From Hydrogenophilales bacterium 16-64-46 (GTDB lineage Bacteria > Pseudomonadota > Gammaproteobacteria > Burkholderiales > Thiobacillaceae): 64,000 nt of DNA. Positions 54,685-63,691 of the stretch are shown one piece after another. The notes below the pieces were generated by a model, which worked only from the letters and a program-made list of their open reading frames with translations, was not told the DNA's origin and made no database searches. A program made the translations under genes and the position numbers. The stretch spans positions 63,425 through 127,424 of the forward strand of contig NCGY01000008.1 in assembly GCA_002281775.1 (NCBI GenBank). Direction: 5' to 3'. Position 1 is the stretch's first letter; every line of letters starts with the position of its first letter.

Positions 54685-55826
54685 GCGTGCGTGTATTCGT
54701 TGCTGCGAATGCGCGCGAGGGCCTGGCCCGCGTGCGCAGCGAACTGGGCGACGCCGCCGTGGTGCTGGCCACCCGGCCGCATCCGCAAGGCGTCGAAATC
54801 CTCGCCAGCGCCTACGCCGAGTTGGCATCTCCTGGCAGGAACGAGGCACTGGAACCTGCCGGCTCGCGCATCCTCAACGAACTCGCCCGGTTGCGCGGCA
54901 TGCTGCAAAACCAGCTGGCCGGCTTTGCCTGGAGCGCGGGCCGGCGTCGCGATCCTGCGCGGGTGGCCATCCTGCAGACGCTTTTTGCAGCCGGGTTTGG
55001 CGGCAGCCTCGCCCGCACGCTGGCAGCGCGTCTGCCGCGAGGTCTGGAGGGAGAGGCCGCACAGCGCTGGCTGCGCCAGGTGCTGATCCGCAATGTGCCA
55101 GTGGTTGGAATGGGCACCGAGCCGGTGGCGACGGGCGGGAGCTTTGCGCTGGTCGGTTCGACCGGCTCGGGCAAGACGACCACGCTCGCCAAGCTGGCTG
55201 CACGCGCTGTTGAACTGCACGGTGCAGGCAAAGTGGCGCTGGTGGCGGCCGATGCCTACCGCATCGGTGCCGAGGCCCAGCTGCGCGTCTATGCCGAGCT
55301 GCTGGGTGTGGGCCTGCACGCCGCCCGTGATACCGAAGCATTGGCCCGCCTGCTGCCCAAACTGGCCACGCACCGACTCATCCTGGTCGATACCGCCGGG
55401 TTCGCGCCCGCCGATGCGCGTGCGCTCGCCACGCAGCAGCTGGATACACTGGGGGTGCGTCGCCTGCTGGTGGTGGCTGCCGGCCAGCAGGGCGCGGCCA
55501 TCGAGCAGGCGTTCGTGCGTTTCGGCCAGGGCGCGGCAGGCTGCATCCTCGGCAAGCTCGACGAGGCACCGCAGCCCGGTGCGGCGCTCGACAGCCTCAT
55601 CCGCCACCGTCTGCCACTGGCCTACGTGACCAGCGGCCAGCGCGTGCCCGAAGACCTGCACCGACCCAACGCGGTCTATCTGGTTGACCGCGCCCTGCGG
55701 GGCGGCCAGCTGGCTACGCCGTTCGCGCTGTCGCCGGAGGACTGGCCGCTCGTTGCAGGCGTGGAGGCAGAACGCAGCCTCTCGTCCGAGTCTGGTCCGT
55801 CTGCCACATCACGCCATGCCGGCTGA
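54681..55826 (+). CDS. flhF: flagellar SRP-like GTPase FlhF
   Basis: 381 residues. A short N-terminal B domain is followed by an NG GTPase: P-loop VGSTGSGKTTTLAKLAARAV, then VAADAYRIGAEAQL, G3 LILVDTAGFA and G4-like GKLDEAPQPGAALDS (Gly in place of the usual Thr). It specifies polar flagellar placement and number. Overlaps flhA by ATGA and flhG by 11 bases. Confidence 0.93.
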   Translation: MSVRVFVAANAREGLARVRSELGDAAVVLATRPHPQGVEILASAYAELASPGRNEALEPAGSRILNELARLRGMLQNQLAGFAWSAGRRRDPARVAILQTLFAAGFGGSLARTLAARLPRGLEGEAAQRWLRQVLIRNVPVVGMGTEPVATGGSFALVGSTGSGKTTTLAKLAARAVELHGAGKVALVAADAYRIGAEAQLRVYAELLGVGLHAARDTEALARLLPKLATHRLILVDTAGFAPADARALATQQLDTLGVRRLLVVAAGQQGAAIEQAFVRFGQGAAGCILGKLDEAPQPGAALDSLIRHRLPLAYVTSGQRVPEDLHRPNAVYLVDRALRGGQLATPFALSPEDWPLVAGVEAERSLSSESGPSATSRHAG

Positions 55827-56463
55827 TCAGGCCGCAGGACTCCGGCGGCGGGCAGCCTGTGCCCCCCAGATTCTCTACTGTGTCAGTGATTCGCCCGCGC
55901 TTGTCATGCAGGCGGCGCGCGCGCTGACGGGCCAGGGACTGACGCCGCTGCTGATCGATACACGGGACCGTCTGTTTGGCCGTGCCGCCGCCCAGACGCT
56001 GTTCGACTGGCAACACCAACTCGACCGGGGCCAGATACTCGCCTTGCCACTGGCGGATGGCCTGGCGTGGCATGCGCCCGGACTGCACGTCAGCGCGCGT
56101 GGCCTGGCAGAGGCGACACGGCATTTTGACGTGCTGCTGATCGATTGCACGCTCGCCGACATAGCGCAATATGCGGCCGGCGCGCGTGAGCAGGCGCTTC
56201 TGGCGGTGCGGCCGGACACCCTGCAAACCGTTTACGCGCTGTTGAAGACCCGGGCTGAAACAGGCGGTCTGCCGACGCTTCTCACCGGCGAGGCCGTGTC
56301 CTGCGAGCGCATCCGGCAGGCGTGCCAGCGTTTCCTCAATGCAACGGTCGCCGCCGCGCTGGCCTGCATCCCTGACGAAGATGATGCAATCGCCGCGCTT
56401 GCCGTTAGAATGGCGCACGAGGAGCCGGGCTGCCAACCCCGATACAAAACAGGACACACCTGA
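55816..56463 (+). CDS. flhG: degenerate FlhG (FleN/MinD-like) lacking the P-loop
   Basis: 215 residues. Position downstream of flhF and the later motifs (FDVLLIDCTLADIAQY, LLAVRPDTLQTVYALLKT) identify it as FlhG. The deviant Walker A (KGGxGKT) is absent: the corresponding region reads ILYCVSDSPALVMQAARALT. The expected DAD-type motif is replaced by LLIDTRD. ATP binding, and with it FlhF regulation by ATP-dependent dimerisation, is therefore doubtful. The ATG at 55816 overlaps flhF. Confidence 0.75.
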   Translation: MPADQAAGLRRRAACAPQILYCVSDSPALVMQAARALTGQGLTPLLIDTRDRLFGRAAAQTLFDWQHQLDRGQILALPLADGLAWHAPGLHVSARGLAEATRHFDVLLIDCTLADIAQYAAGAREQALLAVRPDTLQTVYALLKTRAETGGLPTLLTGEAVSCERIRQACQRFLNATVAAALACIPDEDDAIAALAVRMAHEEPGCQPRYKTGHT

Positions 56464-56466
56464 CAC

Positions 56467-57177
56467 ATGGCCGGTAAACAATCGTCGCAGGACGAACAGA
56501 TCACCAAGTACGCGCCGCTGGTCAAGCGCATCGCCTATCACATGATGGCCCGCCTGCCCGCCAGCGTCGAAGTCGACGACCTCATCCAGGTCGGGCTCAT
56601 CGGCCTGATGGACGCGGTAGGCCGTTTCGACGGCACGCAGGGCGCGCAATTCGAGTCCTACGCCACCCAGCGTATCCGCGGGGCCATGCTCGACGAGCTG
56701 CGCGAGGCCGACTGGCTGCCGCGCCACGTGCGGCAGAAATCGCGCCAGATCGAATCCGCCATTCACAAGCTCGAACAGCGCAACGGCCGCGCGCCGAGCG
56801 AGCAGGAAATCTCCGCCGAACTCGGCCTGGCCATCGACCAGTACCAGTCCATGTTGGGCGACGTGAAATGCTCGCAGCTTTTGTACTACGAAGATTTTTC
56901 GGATGAGGACAGTGCAAGCTTTCTCGAACGCTACCTCGTCGACGGTGCGAGCGATCCGCTTGCGGTGCTGGAGGACGACGGTTTTCGCGACAGCCTGATC
57001 GCCGCGATCCACCACCTGCCCGAGCGCGAACGCAGCATGATGGGCATGTACTACGAGCAGGACATGAACCTCAAGGAAATCGGCGCAGTGCTCGGTGTAT
57101 CCGAGTCGCGCGTCTGCCAGTTGCACTCGCAGGCTGTGGCGCGGCTGCGCGCCCAGCTGAAGATCTGGAAAGACTGA
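56467..57177 (+). CDS. fliA: flagellar sigma factor FliA (sigma-28)
   Basis: 236 residues. Region 2 (YAPLVKRIAYHMMARLPASV, DLIQVGLIGLMDAV), region 3 and region 4 (LKEIGAVLGVSESRVCQLHS) are intact. It directs late flagellar and chemotaxis promoters. It starts 3 bases after flhG and ends the flagellar block; no other flagellar gene is in the window. Confidence 0.97.
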   Translation: MAGKQSSQDEQITKYAPLVKRIAYHMMARLPASVEVDDLIQVGLIGLMDAVGRFDGTQGAQFESYATQRIRGAMLDELREADWLPRHVRQKSRQIESAIHKLEQRNGRAPSEQEISAELGLAIDQYQSMLGDVKCSQLLYYEDFSDEDSASFLERYLVDGASDPLAVLEDDGFRDSLIAAIHHLPERERSMMGMYYEQDMNLKEIGAVLGVSESRVCQLHSQAVARLRAQLKIWKD

Positions 57178-57243
57178 CGCGCGGCGCTTCCGGGATAAAT
57201 CCGCGATAATGCGGGCTCATTCCAACCCGCCTGTGCGTCAGCA

Positions 57244-58476
57244 ATGTCCAAATCCAAACCCAAGCAGTCTGAGCTCAAGAAACAAGCCCTCGATTACCAC
57301 CGCCTGCCCAAACCCGGCAAGCTCGAAGTCGTCTCCAGCAAGCCCTGCGCGACCCAGGCCGACCTCTCGCTGGCCTATACGCCCGGCGTCGCCCAGCCGG
57401 TGCTGGAAATCGCGAAGAATCCTGCCAAAGCTTACGACTACACCAATAAGGGTAACCTCGTCGCCGTCATCACCGACGGCACCGCCATCCTCGGATTGGG
57501 CGACCGCGGGCCGCTGGCCGCCAAGCCGGTGATGGAAGGCAAGGGCGTGCTGTTCAAGCAGTTCGCCGACATCGACGTCTACGACATCGAAGTCAACGCG
57601 AAAACGCCACAGGACTTCATCAAGGTCGTCGAGGCCATCGCCCCCACCTTTGGCGGCATTAACCTCGAAGACATCGCCGCGCCGCACTGTTTCGAGATCG
57701 AAGCGGCGCTGAAGAAAAAACTCGACATCCCGGTCTTCCACGACGACCAGCACGGCACCGCCGTGATCATCTGCGCAGGCCTGCTCAATGCGCTGCACGT
57801 GCAGGGCAAGACGCTGGACGCGGCGAAGATCGTCTGCCTCGGTGCCGGTGCTGCCGGCATCGCCTCGATGAACCTGCTGGTGGCGATGGGTGCGCAGAAG
57901 CGCAACATCCTGCTGGTCGACTCGAAAGGCGTGGTGCACAAGGGTCGCACCGACCTCAACGGCTTCAAGAAAGCCTACGCGCGCCAGACCAGGCTGCGCA
58001 CACTGGACGAGGCCATGACAGGTGCCGATGTCTTCGTCGGCGTGTCGGGGGCCAATCTGGTGAGCCCGGCGATGGTGAAATCCATGGCGGAAAAACCCGT
58101 CGTCTTTGCGCTGGCCAACCCCAACCCCGAAATCCTGCCGGAGAAAGCGAAAGCCGCCCGCAGTGATCTCGTCATGGCGACCGGCCGGTCGGACTTCCCC
58201 AACCAGGTCAACAACGTCCTGGGCTTCCCCTTCATCTTCCGCGGCGCGCTCGATGCCCGGGCGAAGGAAATCACCCAGCCCATGCTGATCGCCGCCGTGC
58301 ACGCGCTGGCGGAACTCGCGCGCGAGCCCGTACCCGCCTCGGTGCTGAAAGCCTACAAGTTGAAGAAGCTGGCATTCGGGCCCGACTACATCCTGCCCAA
58401 ACCCTTCGATCCGCGCCTGCGCGAACGCGTGCCGCAGGCGGTGGCGAAGGCGGCGAGAAAGCGCACGGCGCGCTGA
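57244..58476 (+). CDS. malic enzyme, short form
   Basis: 410 residues. The N-terminal malic domain ([26 protein letters not shown]), catalytic and metal region ([19 protein letters not shown]) and NAD(P)-binding fold ([17 protein letters not shown]) are present. It decarboxylates malate to pyruvate. The phosphotransacetylase-like C-terminal domain of MaeB (about 760 residues) is absent, so it belongs to the short bacterial class. It is convergent with the right-end operon, with 9 bases between stops. Confidence 0.93.
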   Translation: MSKSKPKQSELKKQALDYHRLPKPGKLEVVSSKPCATQADLSLAYTPGVAQPVLEIAKNPAKAYDYTNKGNLVAVITDGTAILGLGDRGPLAAKPVMEGKGVLFKQFADIDVYDIEVNAKTPQDFIKVVEAIAPTFGGINLEDIAAPHCFEIEAALKKKLDIPVFHDDQHGTAVIICAGLLNALHVQGKTLDAAKIVCLGAGAAGIASMNLLVAMGAQKRNILLVDSKGVVHKGRTDLNGFKKAYARQTRLRTLDEAMTGADVFVGVSGANLVSPAMVKSMAEKPVVFALANPNPEILPEKAKAARSDLVMATGRSDFPNQVNNVLGFPFIFRGALDARAKEITQPMLIAAVHALAELAREPVPASVLKAYKLKKLAFGPDYILPKPFDPRLRERVPQAVAKAARKRTAR

Positions 58477-58485
58477 CAGCGCTGC

Positions 58486-59502
58486 TTACGGACCCGCCAG
58501 GTCGGCGCGATAGGTACGCAGGAAACGTTCGATTTCGGCGTGCGTTTCCACCGAGAATGGCCATGTATCGTCCTTGTGCGGGGCCAGGGTCTTTTGCTGG
58601 CGGTACATGCGCTGGGCGCTGCAATCGTAGAGGCGCAAGCGCAGCTCCGGCCAGTACGCGCTTTCCACGGAAGAATTGACCCCCGGCGAGGTTTCCACCC
58701 GGGCCGCCAGCAGGGCGCGGCTGGTGCTGCACAGCGCGTGACTGCGCGCATGGGCGTTCGACTCCTCCCACCAGGCATCGAACGCGGCCGGATCGAGATC
58801 GAGATTGCGTGCGTCCATGCGCAGGATGTCGCGGCTGGCCGCTTGCAGGGCTTGGTGCAGGCGCGGCGTGTAACTCGAGCGGGTTTCCCCGCTCCAGAAC
58901 GCACGTGAGATGGGCACGCCCAGCGCCGCAAACCGCAGAACAGGCTGTTTGACGGCGACTGCCGGTGCCGCCTCGCTGGCCGCTGTCTGACTCGCTGGGG
59001 CGGGCGGAGGCGGGGACGCGCTCGATACGGGAGCAGGGACTGCGGCGGGTTTTTTGGGCGCAGGCGCTGTGGCGCCGGCGGCCACGGGCAAGGGCTTGGG
59101 CAAGGCCATCTGCGGCGCGGGTCTGGTTGCGGGCGCGGCAGGCGGCGCGGCGGGGGATTCGGCCTGCGGCTCGGGGCGTGCCGGCAGAGGCGGAGAGGCA
59201 TCCGTTTGCGCGGCGTCGGCGGAAGTCGGGGGATTGTCGGGGGCCGCGGCCACGACGGGCGGATCGGTGCGGGGGACCGTCACGTCTGTCAGCTCGGGGA
59301 GCAGGCGCGGTGCCAGCATCAGTCCCACGCCAGCCAGTACCAGAATCAGGGACGGGTGGGTGACGTTGAGCTTGATGCCGAAGGCTTCGACCGAAGACGC
59401 GGCCGACGCGGTCTTGCTGCGGATGAACATCACCAGCCCGGCGATGACCAGCACCAGACCGGCGAGCATCAGCAGAATATCGAAGAGCTGGGCGACAGGC
59501 AT
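58486..59502 (-). CDS. two-helix membrane protein with Pro/Ala-rich linker, unknown function
   Basis: 338 residues. Two membrane helices (about 8-27 and 51-66) are separated by a short loop. A long Pro/Ala-rich linker (about 75-185) leads to a compact C-terminal domain (186-338) with two cysteines (about 258 and 294). I do not recognise the family. The linker resembles those that span the periplasm, and a disulfide is possible there. It is the last gene of the leftward operon, 69 bases after the peptidase-hydrolase gene. Confidence 0.7.
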   Translation of the reverse strand: MPVAQLFDILLMLAGLVLVIAGLVMFIRSKTASAASSVEAFGIKLNVTHPSLILVLAGVGLMLAPRLLPELTDVTVPRTDPPVVAAAPDNPPTSADAAQTDASPPLPARPEPQAESPAAPPAAPATRPAPQMALPKPLPVAAGATAPAPKKPAAVPAPVSSASPPPPAPASQTAASEAAPAVAVKQPVLRFAALGVPISRAFWSGETRSSYTPRLHQALQAASRDILRMDARNLDLDPAAFDAWWEESNAHARSHALCSTSRALLAARVETSPGVNSSVESAYWPELRLRLYDCSAQRMYRQQKTLAPHKDDTWPFSVETHAEIERFLRTYRADLAGP

Positions 59503-59571
59503 GATTCAGCGTCCTCGCAGTTGCATTTCTGGGGTTGCAGTGTCAGGCATCGCGATCCGCCTCGATGCGCG

Positions 59572-61548
59572 TCAGTAATTGAGGTCGCGCGGCTTGAACC
59601 GCCGTTTCGGCAATCCACCGAGCACGCGTACCAGGATTGAATTCATCGTCGCGCAGTCGTTGTCGAAGCCACCGTGGCTGTGGCTGACGGCAGTGCCGCG
59701 CAGCAGGGCCACGTCCTCCTCACCTTCTGCAACCGGGATGCCTGCTGACACGATCAGCGCCGGCCGGCCGTCGACCTGGCCCGTGTAGCGTTGCTGCAAG
59801 TCGTCGTCGGCTTCGAGGCAGGCCTGCATGCCCAGCAGCGGAACATTGCGCTTGCCTTCGAAGGCATTCGACACCAGATAGAGCAGCGACTTGCCGTAAG
59901 GTCCCACGCTGTCGCCCTGTTCCAGCTTGTCGGACAGCAGGTACAGGCTGGGCAGCGGCACCGTACCCGCGTCCACCATAGGCATAACGTGCTGTTTGAA
60001 GGTGTCGATGCGGATTGCGGGGGCCATGAACTGCACGCTTTTCAGCGGGATGCCCAGATCCGCCAGCAGCGATAGCGCGTGCGCGGCGAAGATGCTGCCG
60101 GCCGAGTGGCCGACAAGGTGCAGTTCCCAGCCGGACTTGTCGTGCGGCGCGAGCTGCTGGGTAGCGGCCGCAACTGCCTGCACGACCAGCTGGATGGCAC
60201 CCAGGCTTTCCGGGTGCGCGGAGGCGAGCTGTGCGTTTTCCTTCATCTCGCCCCACATGCGGGTGCCGGCGCGCGCGAGCGTGAGTTCGAGCACGCGGTC
60301 TTTCGCTTCGGTGAGGTTCTCCAGGAAACCGCCGCCGGCGAGCTTGTCGGCTTCAGTGAACAGGTCTTTGAACAGATTGGCGACGCTGGACAGGAAGTCG
60401 CTCTCCCACATGATGTGCAGTGGGTAGATTTCGTTTTCCAGCATCACGTCGCGCAGGGCGACGATGCGTTTGGCCGAGGCTGATTCGGAATTGAGTCCGC
60501 CGTGCAGATAGAGCAGGATGCGGCGTTTCTTCCATCCCCGCGTGGCGACGGGAAGCGTGTCGTTGAACAGCCGCGCCAGGTCTGCCGGCGTGGTCCAGTA
60601 TTCGCCACTGTCCGACAGCTCGCCGTTGTTCGCCACGTCGACCACGTAGGGGCGGATGTCGGCGAGCGGGATGCTGCGGCTGGCACGCTGGATGCCGGCG
60701 GTGTCGATGGCCGGGTCGCCGGCCCACAGGTCCATCGTCACCGGCACGCCGAGCTGCGCCACCCACACGTCGGTCGCGTGCATGAGAAAATCTTCGTACG
60801 GCAGGAAGGCGAAGCCGTCCCTGCCCCAGTCCGGCCCCCAGGAATTCTGGATCACGAAACCCTGCGGGGTGTAGCCGACGAGGGCGACGGCGTGGCCGCC
60901 GTCGGCGCTGCCCTTGCGGCGGATCACCGGAAAGCGGTAAGGCGTGCGGCGACCCTCGACCGACACTACCACCTTCGGCGCGTGCCTGCCGCCCCCGGGG
61001 TCGGCCCAGCCGGAATGCACCATGAGCGTGGCGTAGAGGATGCCGGTTTCATTGAGCGCGGCGTGCAGGTCGCGCACGTTCTGCGGTTTGACGCGATAGT
61101 ACGCGCCGCCGGGCGTCATCCTCGCTTCGGCAATGACCGCATCGGTCATGTTGGCGATGCCGTGGCATGTGTGCGGCCACGACTGCTCGAAGCACACGCC
61201 ATGTTTCATCCAGGCCTTGATCGCGCCGCGCGCCGACGAGCCTTCGTAGCCTTCGCCCGGCCACTCGTCGTAACGCCGTGCCAGTTCGTAGAGCATGCGC
61301 GGGCTGACGCGGCCGGTGAGGCCGCGTCGCGTGCGCAGGAAGTTCGCCACCGCCGCCAGTGCAAAACCGGTGCAAGCCCCTTCGCGACCCTGGTCGAGGA
61401 TGTGCGAACGCGGTATCAGCGGACAGGCAAGATAGGCGTCGGGCAAGGGCGAAAGCGACGGCTGGTAGTACCAGTCGCGCAGGTCGATGCGGTCGGGCAT
61501 GGCGTCGAGGCGTTGCCTGGCGGCGCGTTCTGCAGTGGTCTGCGGCAT
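59572..61548 (-). CDS. papain-like cysteine peptidase fused to an alpha/beta hydrolase
   Basis: 658 residues from the ATG at 61548, which has AAGGAGG 5 bases upstream. Domain 1 (about 15-270) is C1-type: oxyanion Gln53 and nucleophile Cys59 in LDQGREGACTGFA, His219 in DGGHAVALVGY and Asn235 in IQNSWGPDWG. Domain 2 (about 340-640) is an alpha/beta hydrolase: oxyanion loop LYLHGGLNS (about 347-354), nucleophile Ser482 in VGHSAGS and candidate His623/625 in SHSHGG. No signal peptide is seen. All expected catalytic residues appear present in both domains. Its role is unknown; it lies 10 bases after a patatin phospholipase gene. Confidence 0.85.
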   Translation of the reverse strand: MPQTTAERAARQRLDAMPDRIDLRDWYYQPSLSPLPDAYLACPLIPRSHILDQGREGACTGFALAAVANFLRTRRGLTGRVSPRMLYELARRYDEWPGEGYEGSSARGAIKAWMKHGVCFEQSWPHTCHGIANMTDAVIAEARMTPGGAYYRVKPQNVRDLHAALNETGILYATLMVHSGWADPGGGRHAPKVVVSVEGRRTPYRFPVIRRKGSADGGHAVALVGYTPQGFVIQNSWGPDWGRDGFAFLPYEDFLMHATDVWVAQLGVPVTMDLWAGDPAIDTAGIQRASRSIPLADIRPYVVDVANNGELSDSGEYWTTPADLARLFNDTLPVATRGWKKRRILLYLHGGLNSESASAKRIVALRDVMLENEIYPLHIMWESDFLSSVANLFKDLFTEADKLAGGGFLENLTEAKDRVLELTLARAGTRMWGEMKENAQLASAHPESLGAIQLVVQAVAAATQQLAPHDKSGWELHLVGHSAGSIFAAHALSLLADLGIPLKSVQFMAPAIRIDTFKQHVMPMVDAGTVPLPSLYLLSDKLEQGDSVGPYGKSLLYLVSNAFEGKRNVPLLGMQACLEADDDLQQRYTGQVDGRPALIVSAGIPVAEGEEDVALLRGTAVSHSHGGFDNDCATMNSILVRVLGGLPKRRFKPRDLNY

Positions 61549-61558
61549 GACAGCCTCC

Positions 61559-63214
61559 TTAATAAAGTCCGAACGCGTGGAGTGCCGAGCGCACCCTGTC
61601 TTCGGCCATGCCCAGCAGGTCGGCGCGCTTGCGCCACAGGAAGAACCTGAGCCCCTGGCGGGCGAACCAGCGATCCCGCGTGAATTGCCTGGCGAGGCGC
61701 TCGGCGACGGCGTCGTAACGCTCGCCGATGCGGCTGCGCAACGCAGCAAGCTGGGCATCCGTATAGCGCGGCCACGCAGGCGCGACCGGGCGCGTGGCGG
61801 CGGTGCCGAACAGGGGGATCAGCGGGAGAAAGGCGGCGTCACCGACGCTGATGCGGTGGGGGTCGCGCGGTGCCTGCCCCCAGTGCTGTGCGAACAGCGG
61901 GTGGGTTTCGGCCAGCCGGAAATGATTCTTCAGGAAGGACCAGCAGTTGCGCCGGCCAAGCTGGTAATCGTGCACACGAAAATCCCGCGCGAGAAATCCG
62001 GAAAACCCGCCCAGTGCACCACATGCCAGGGGGTGCGCGGCGATGGTGCCGTCCTTCAGGCGACGCGAGGGGGCGACGAGGAAACGGCTGAACACGTCGT
62101 CTCGCTGGGCGAGCAGCAGTTCGTCGGGTTTGAAACGCGACTGGTTCTTCATGGCGTTGAACATCCTGAAGAAAACGTCCAGCAGATCCTCTTTCGCCTC
62201 GTATTTCGAGACGTCGAGTTCGGAACCGGGGAAGGGGTCGATCATCACCAGGGCACGTGTGGTCTGGTCTGCCGCGCGCGGCGTCGAGCAGGCACCGTCG
62301 AGCATGATGCGGCGCGCCAGGTCGAAGGGTTCGTTGTTCATCACGCCGCCGTCCACGCAGACCGCAGGATAGTCGTCACCGTCGAGGCCGGCCGGCCAGC
62401 TGGGGGGGATCGTTTTCGGCGTGTGTGTGTAGCGGCATCCGCCCTCGACGGCCTCGCCCTCGCCGGGAATGCTCCAGCGGCGTTCCGCATAATGCGAGCG
62501 GGAGAAGGTCAGGCGGCGCGGGGCCAGGCCCAGCGGAAAGGCACCAGTGGCGAGCGCTGCGGATTCCAGCGCCTGCCAGTTCGCCTGCTGCTGTTTGGCC
62601 CAGTCGAGCCACAGGGCGTCCTTACTGTCGCACCCGGCATCCGACACCACGAAATGCCGGTAGTCGGCGTGTGTGTACATTTCGTGACCACCGCGATGGG
62701 TTTCGCCGGGAAAGGGAACGTTGTACGGCACGCCGCGCAGGTTGGATGCGGTGGTGAGCAGATGCAGCTGGGGGGCGACGTAGGCGCGCCGCTGGCCATC
62801 GGAAAAGGCCAGTGCATCCCGGGCGATGGCATCGAGCACACTGGAGTCGAGCAGGGAACGCAACGGATCCTCGTTGCCCGCAAGATCGTTTGCACCGAGC
62901 AGCTGCGCGATGTCGATGCGCTCGACCCAGCTGGCAAACAGCTTGTTTTGCGGCGAGGCGGTGGCGGCATCGCGTACCGGATGATGTTCGACCGCGAGCG
63001 CCCCGGCAGCCATTGCCGCCGTCATGCCGCCCGCCGAAGTACCCGCGATCACCTTGAGCTGAACCGCGTGTCTCGGCGCGGCGGGGTTGTCTGCGTCCTT
63101 CAGTTGTTGCCATTCGTCGAGCGCCTCGATCAGGAAATCGATCACACCGGCGGTATAGGCTCCGGCAGATACCGCGCCGGCCATTACCAGGCCGATTTCA
63201 AAGGGTTCGTCCAT
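61559..63214 (-). CDS. patatin-like phospholipase
   Basis: 551 residues. Catalytic dyad: Ser60 in IAGTSAGGM (GxSxG) and Asp288 in VDGGVMNNEP (DGG). The glycine-rich oxyanion segment near residues 11-18 reads MAGAVSAGAY. The C-terminal half (about 300-551) is an accessory region with a conserved-looking FRVHDYQLGRRNCW stretch. Patatins hydrolyse acyl esters of membrane phospholipids. The ATG at 63214 has only weak ribosome-site sequence (ACAGG within CAGGTACCTG). It is co-directional with, and 10 bases before, the peptidase-hydrolase gene. Confidence 0.9.
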   Translation of the reverse strand: MDEPFEIGLVMAGAVSAGAYTAGVIDFLIEALDEWQQLKDADNPAAPRHAVQLKVIAGTSAGGMTAAMAAGALAVEHHPVRDAATASPQNKLFASWVERIDIAQLLGANDLAGNEDPLRSLLDSSVLDAIARDALAFSDGQRRAYVAPQLHLLTTASNLRGVPYNVPFPGETHRGGHEMYTHADYRHFVVSDAGCDSKDALWLDWAKQQQANWQALESAALATGAFPLGLAPRRLTFSRSHYAERRWSIPGEGEAVEGGCRYTHTPKTIPPSWPAGLDGDDYPAVCVDGGVMNNEPFDLARRIMLDGACSTPRAADQTTRALVMIDPFPGSELDVSKYEAKEDLLDVFFRMFNAMKNQSRFKPDELLLAQRDDVFSRFLVAPSRRLKDGTIAAHPLACGALGGFSGFLARDFRVHDYQLGRRNCWSFLKNHFRLAETHPLFAQHWGQAPRDPHRISVGDAAFLPLIPLFGTAATRPVAPAWPRYTDAQLAALRSRIGERYDAVAERLARQFTRDRWFARQGLRFFLWRKRADLLGMAEDRVRSALHAFGLY

Positions 63215-63271
63215 ACAGGTACCTGTCGCGGCAAGGGGAAAAAGAAGGGGCGTCCATAGCCGGTCGTGGAT

Positions 63272-63691
63272 TCATTTATCGTGGCGCACGAAGAACGCGC
63301 CCATCACGCCGGTGGCGAGACCCTGTACGGCGGCGAGCCAGAGACGCGAGATGTTCAAGAGTTCGGGCAAGGGTTTGCCAGTGAGGGGGAAGAACAGCAG
63401 CGGCAGTACCAGCAGGGCGAGGTAGAGCAGCGACAGCGACAGTGCGAGTCGGTAGAGAAACGGGTCGATGGGTGTATCCGACTGTGTCTGGCGATGGGCA
63501 TAGACCAGCACGCCGATGATGAGTGACAGGTTGGGGACGACGGCGGGCAGGAACCAGTCCCACAGGCTCGTAGGGTCGACGTTTTCGGCGAAGAAGCTGA
63601 TGACCAGCAGCACAAAGAAACAGACGAAGGCACCGGCAAACCAGACGACCGCCAGGCGTTTGCGCGCGAGATGCATGGTGAGCGTCGTCAT
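63272..63691 (-). CDS. small membrane protein, unknown function
   Basis: 139 residues with four predicted membrane helices (about 12-35, 47-65, 82-102 and 115-133). No family recognised. Its ATG overlaps the stop of the upstream gene (TGA/ATG), and the patatin gene follows after 57 bases, so it belongs to the operon. It could anchor or sense for the soluble hydrolases (inference). A longer reading in another frame at 63276-63872 is a shadow. Confidence 0.7.
   Translation of the reverse strand: MTTLTMHLARKRLAVVWFAGAFVCFFVLLVISFFAENVDPTSLWDWFLPAVVPNLSLIIGVLVYAHRQTQSDTPIDPFLYRLALSLSLLYLALLVLPLLFFPLTGKPLPELLNISRLWLAAVQGLATGVMGAFFVRHDK

Noticed and set aside
61487..63259. Plus-strand ORF of about 590 codons opposite the patatin gene
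   Set aside because: Shadow of the patatin frame. The minus-strand product has clear catalytic motifs and operon context; the plus product has no recognisable features.
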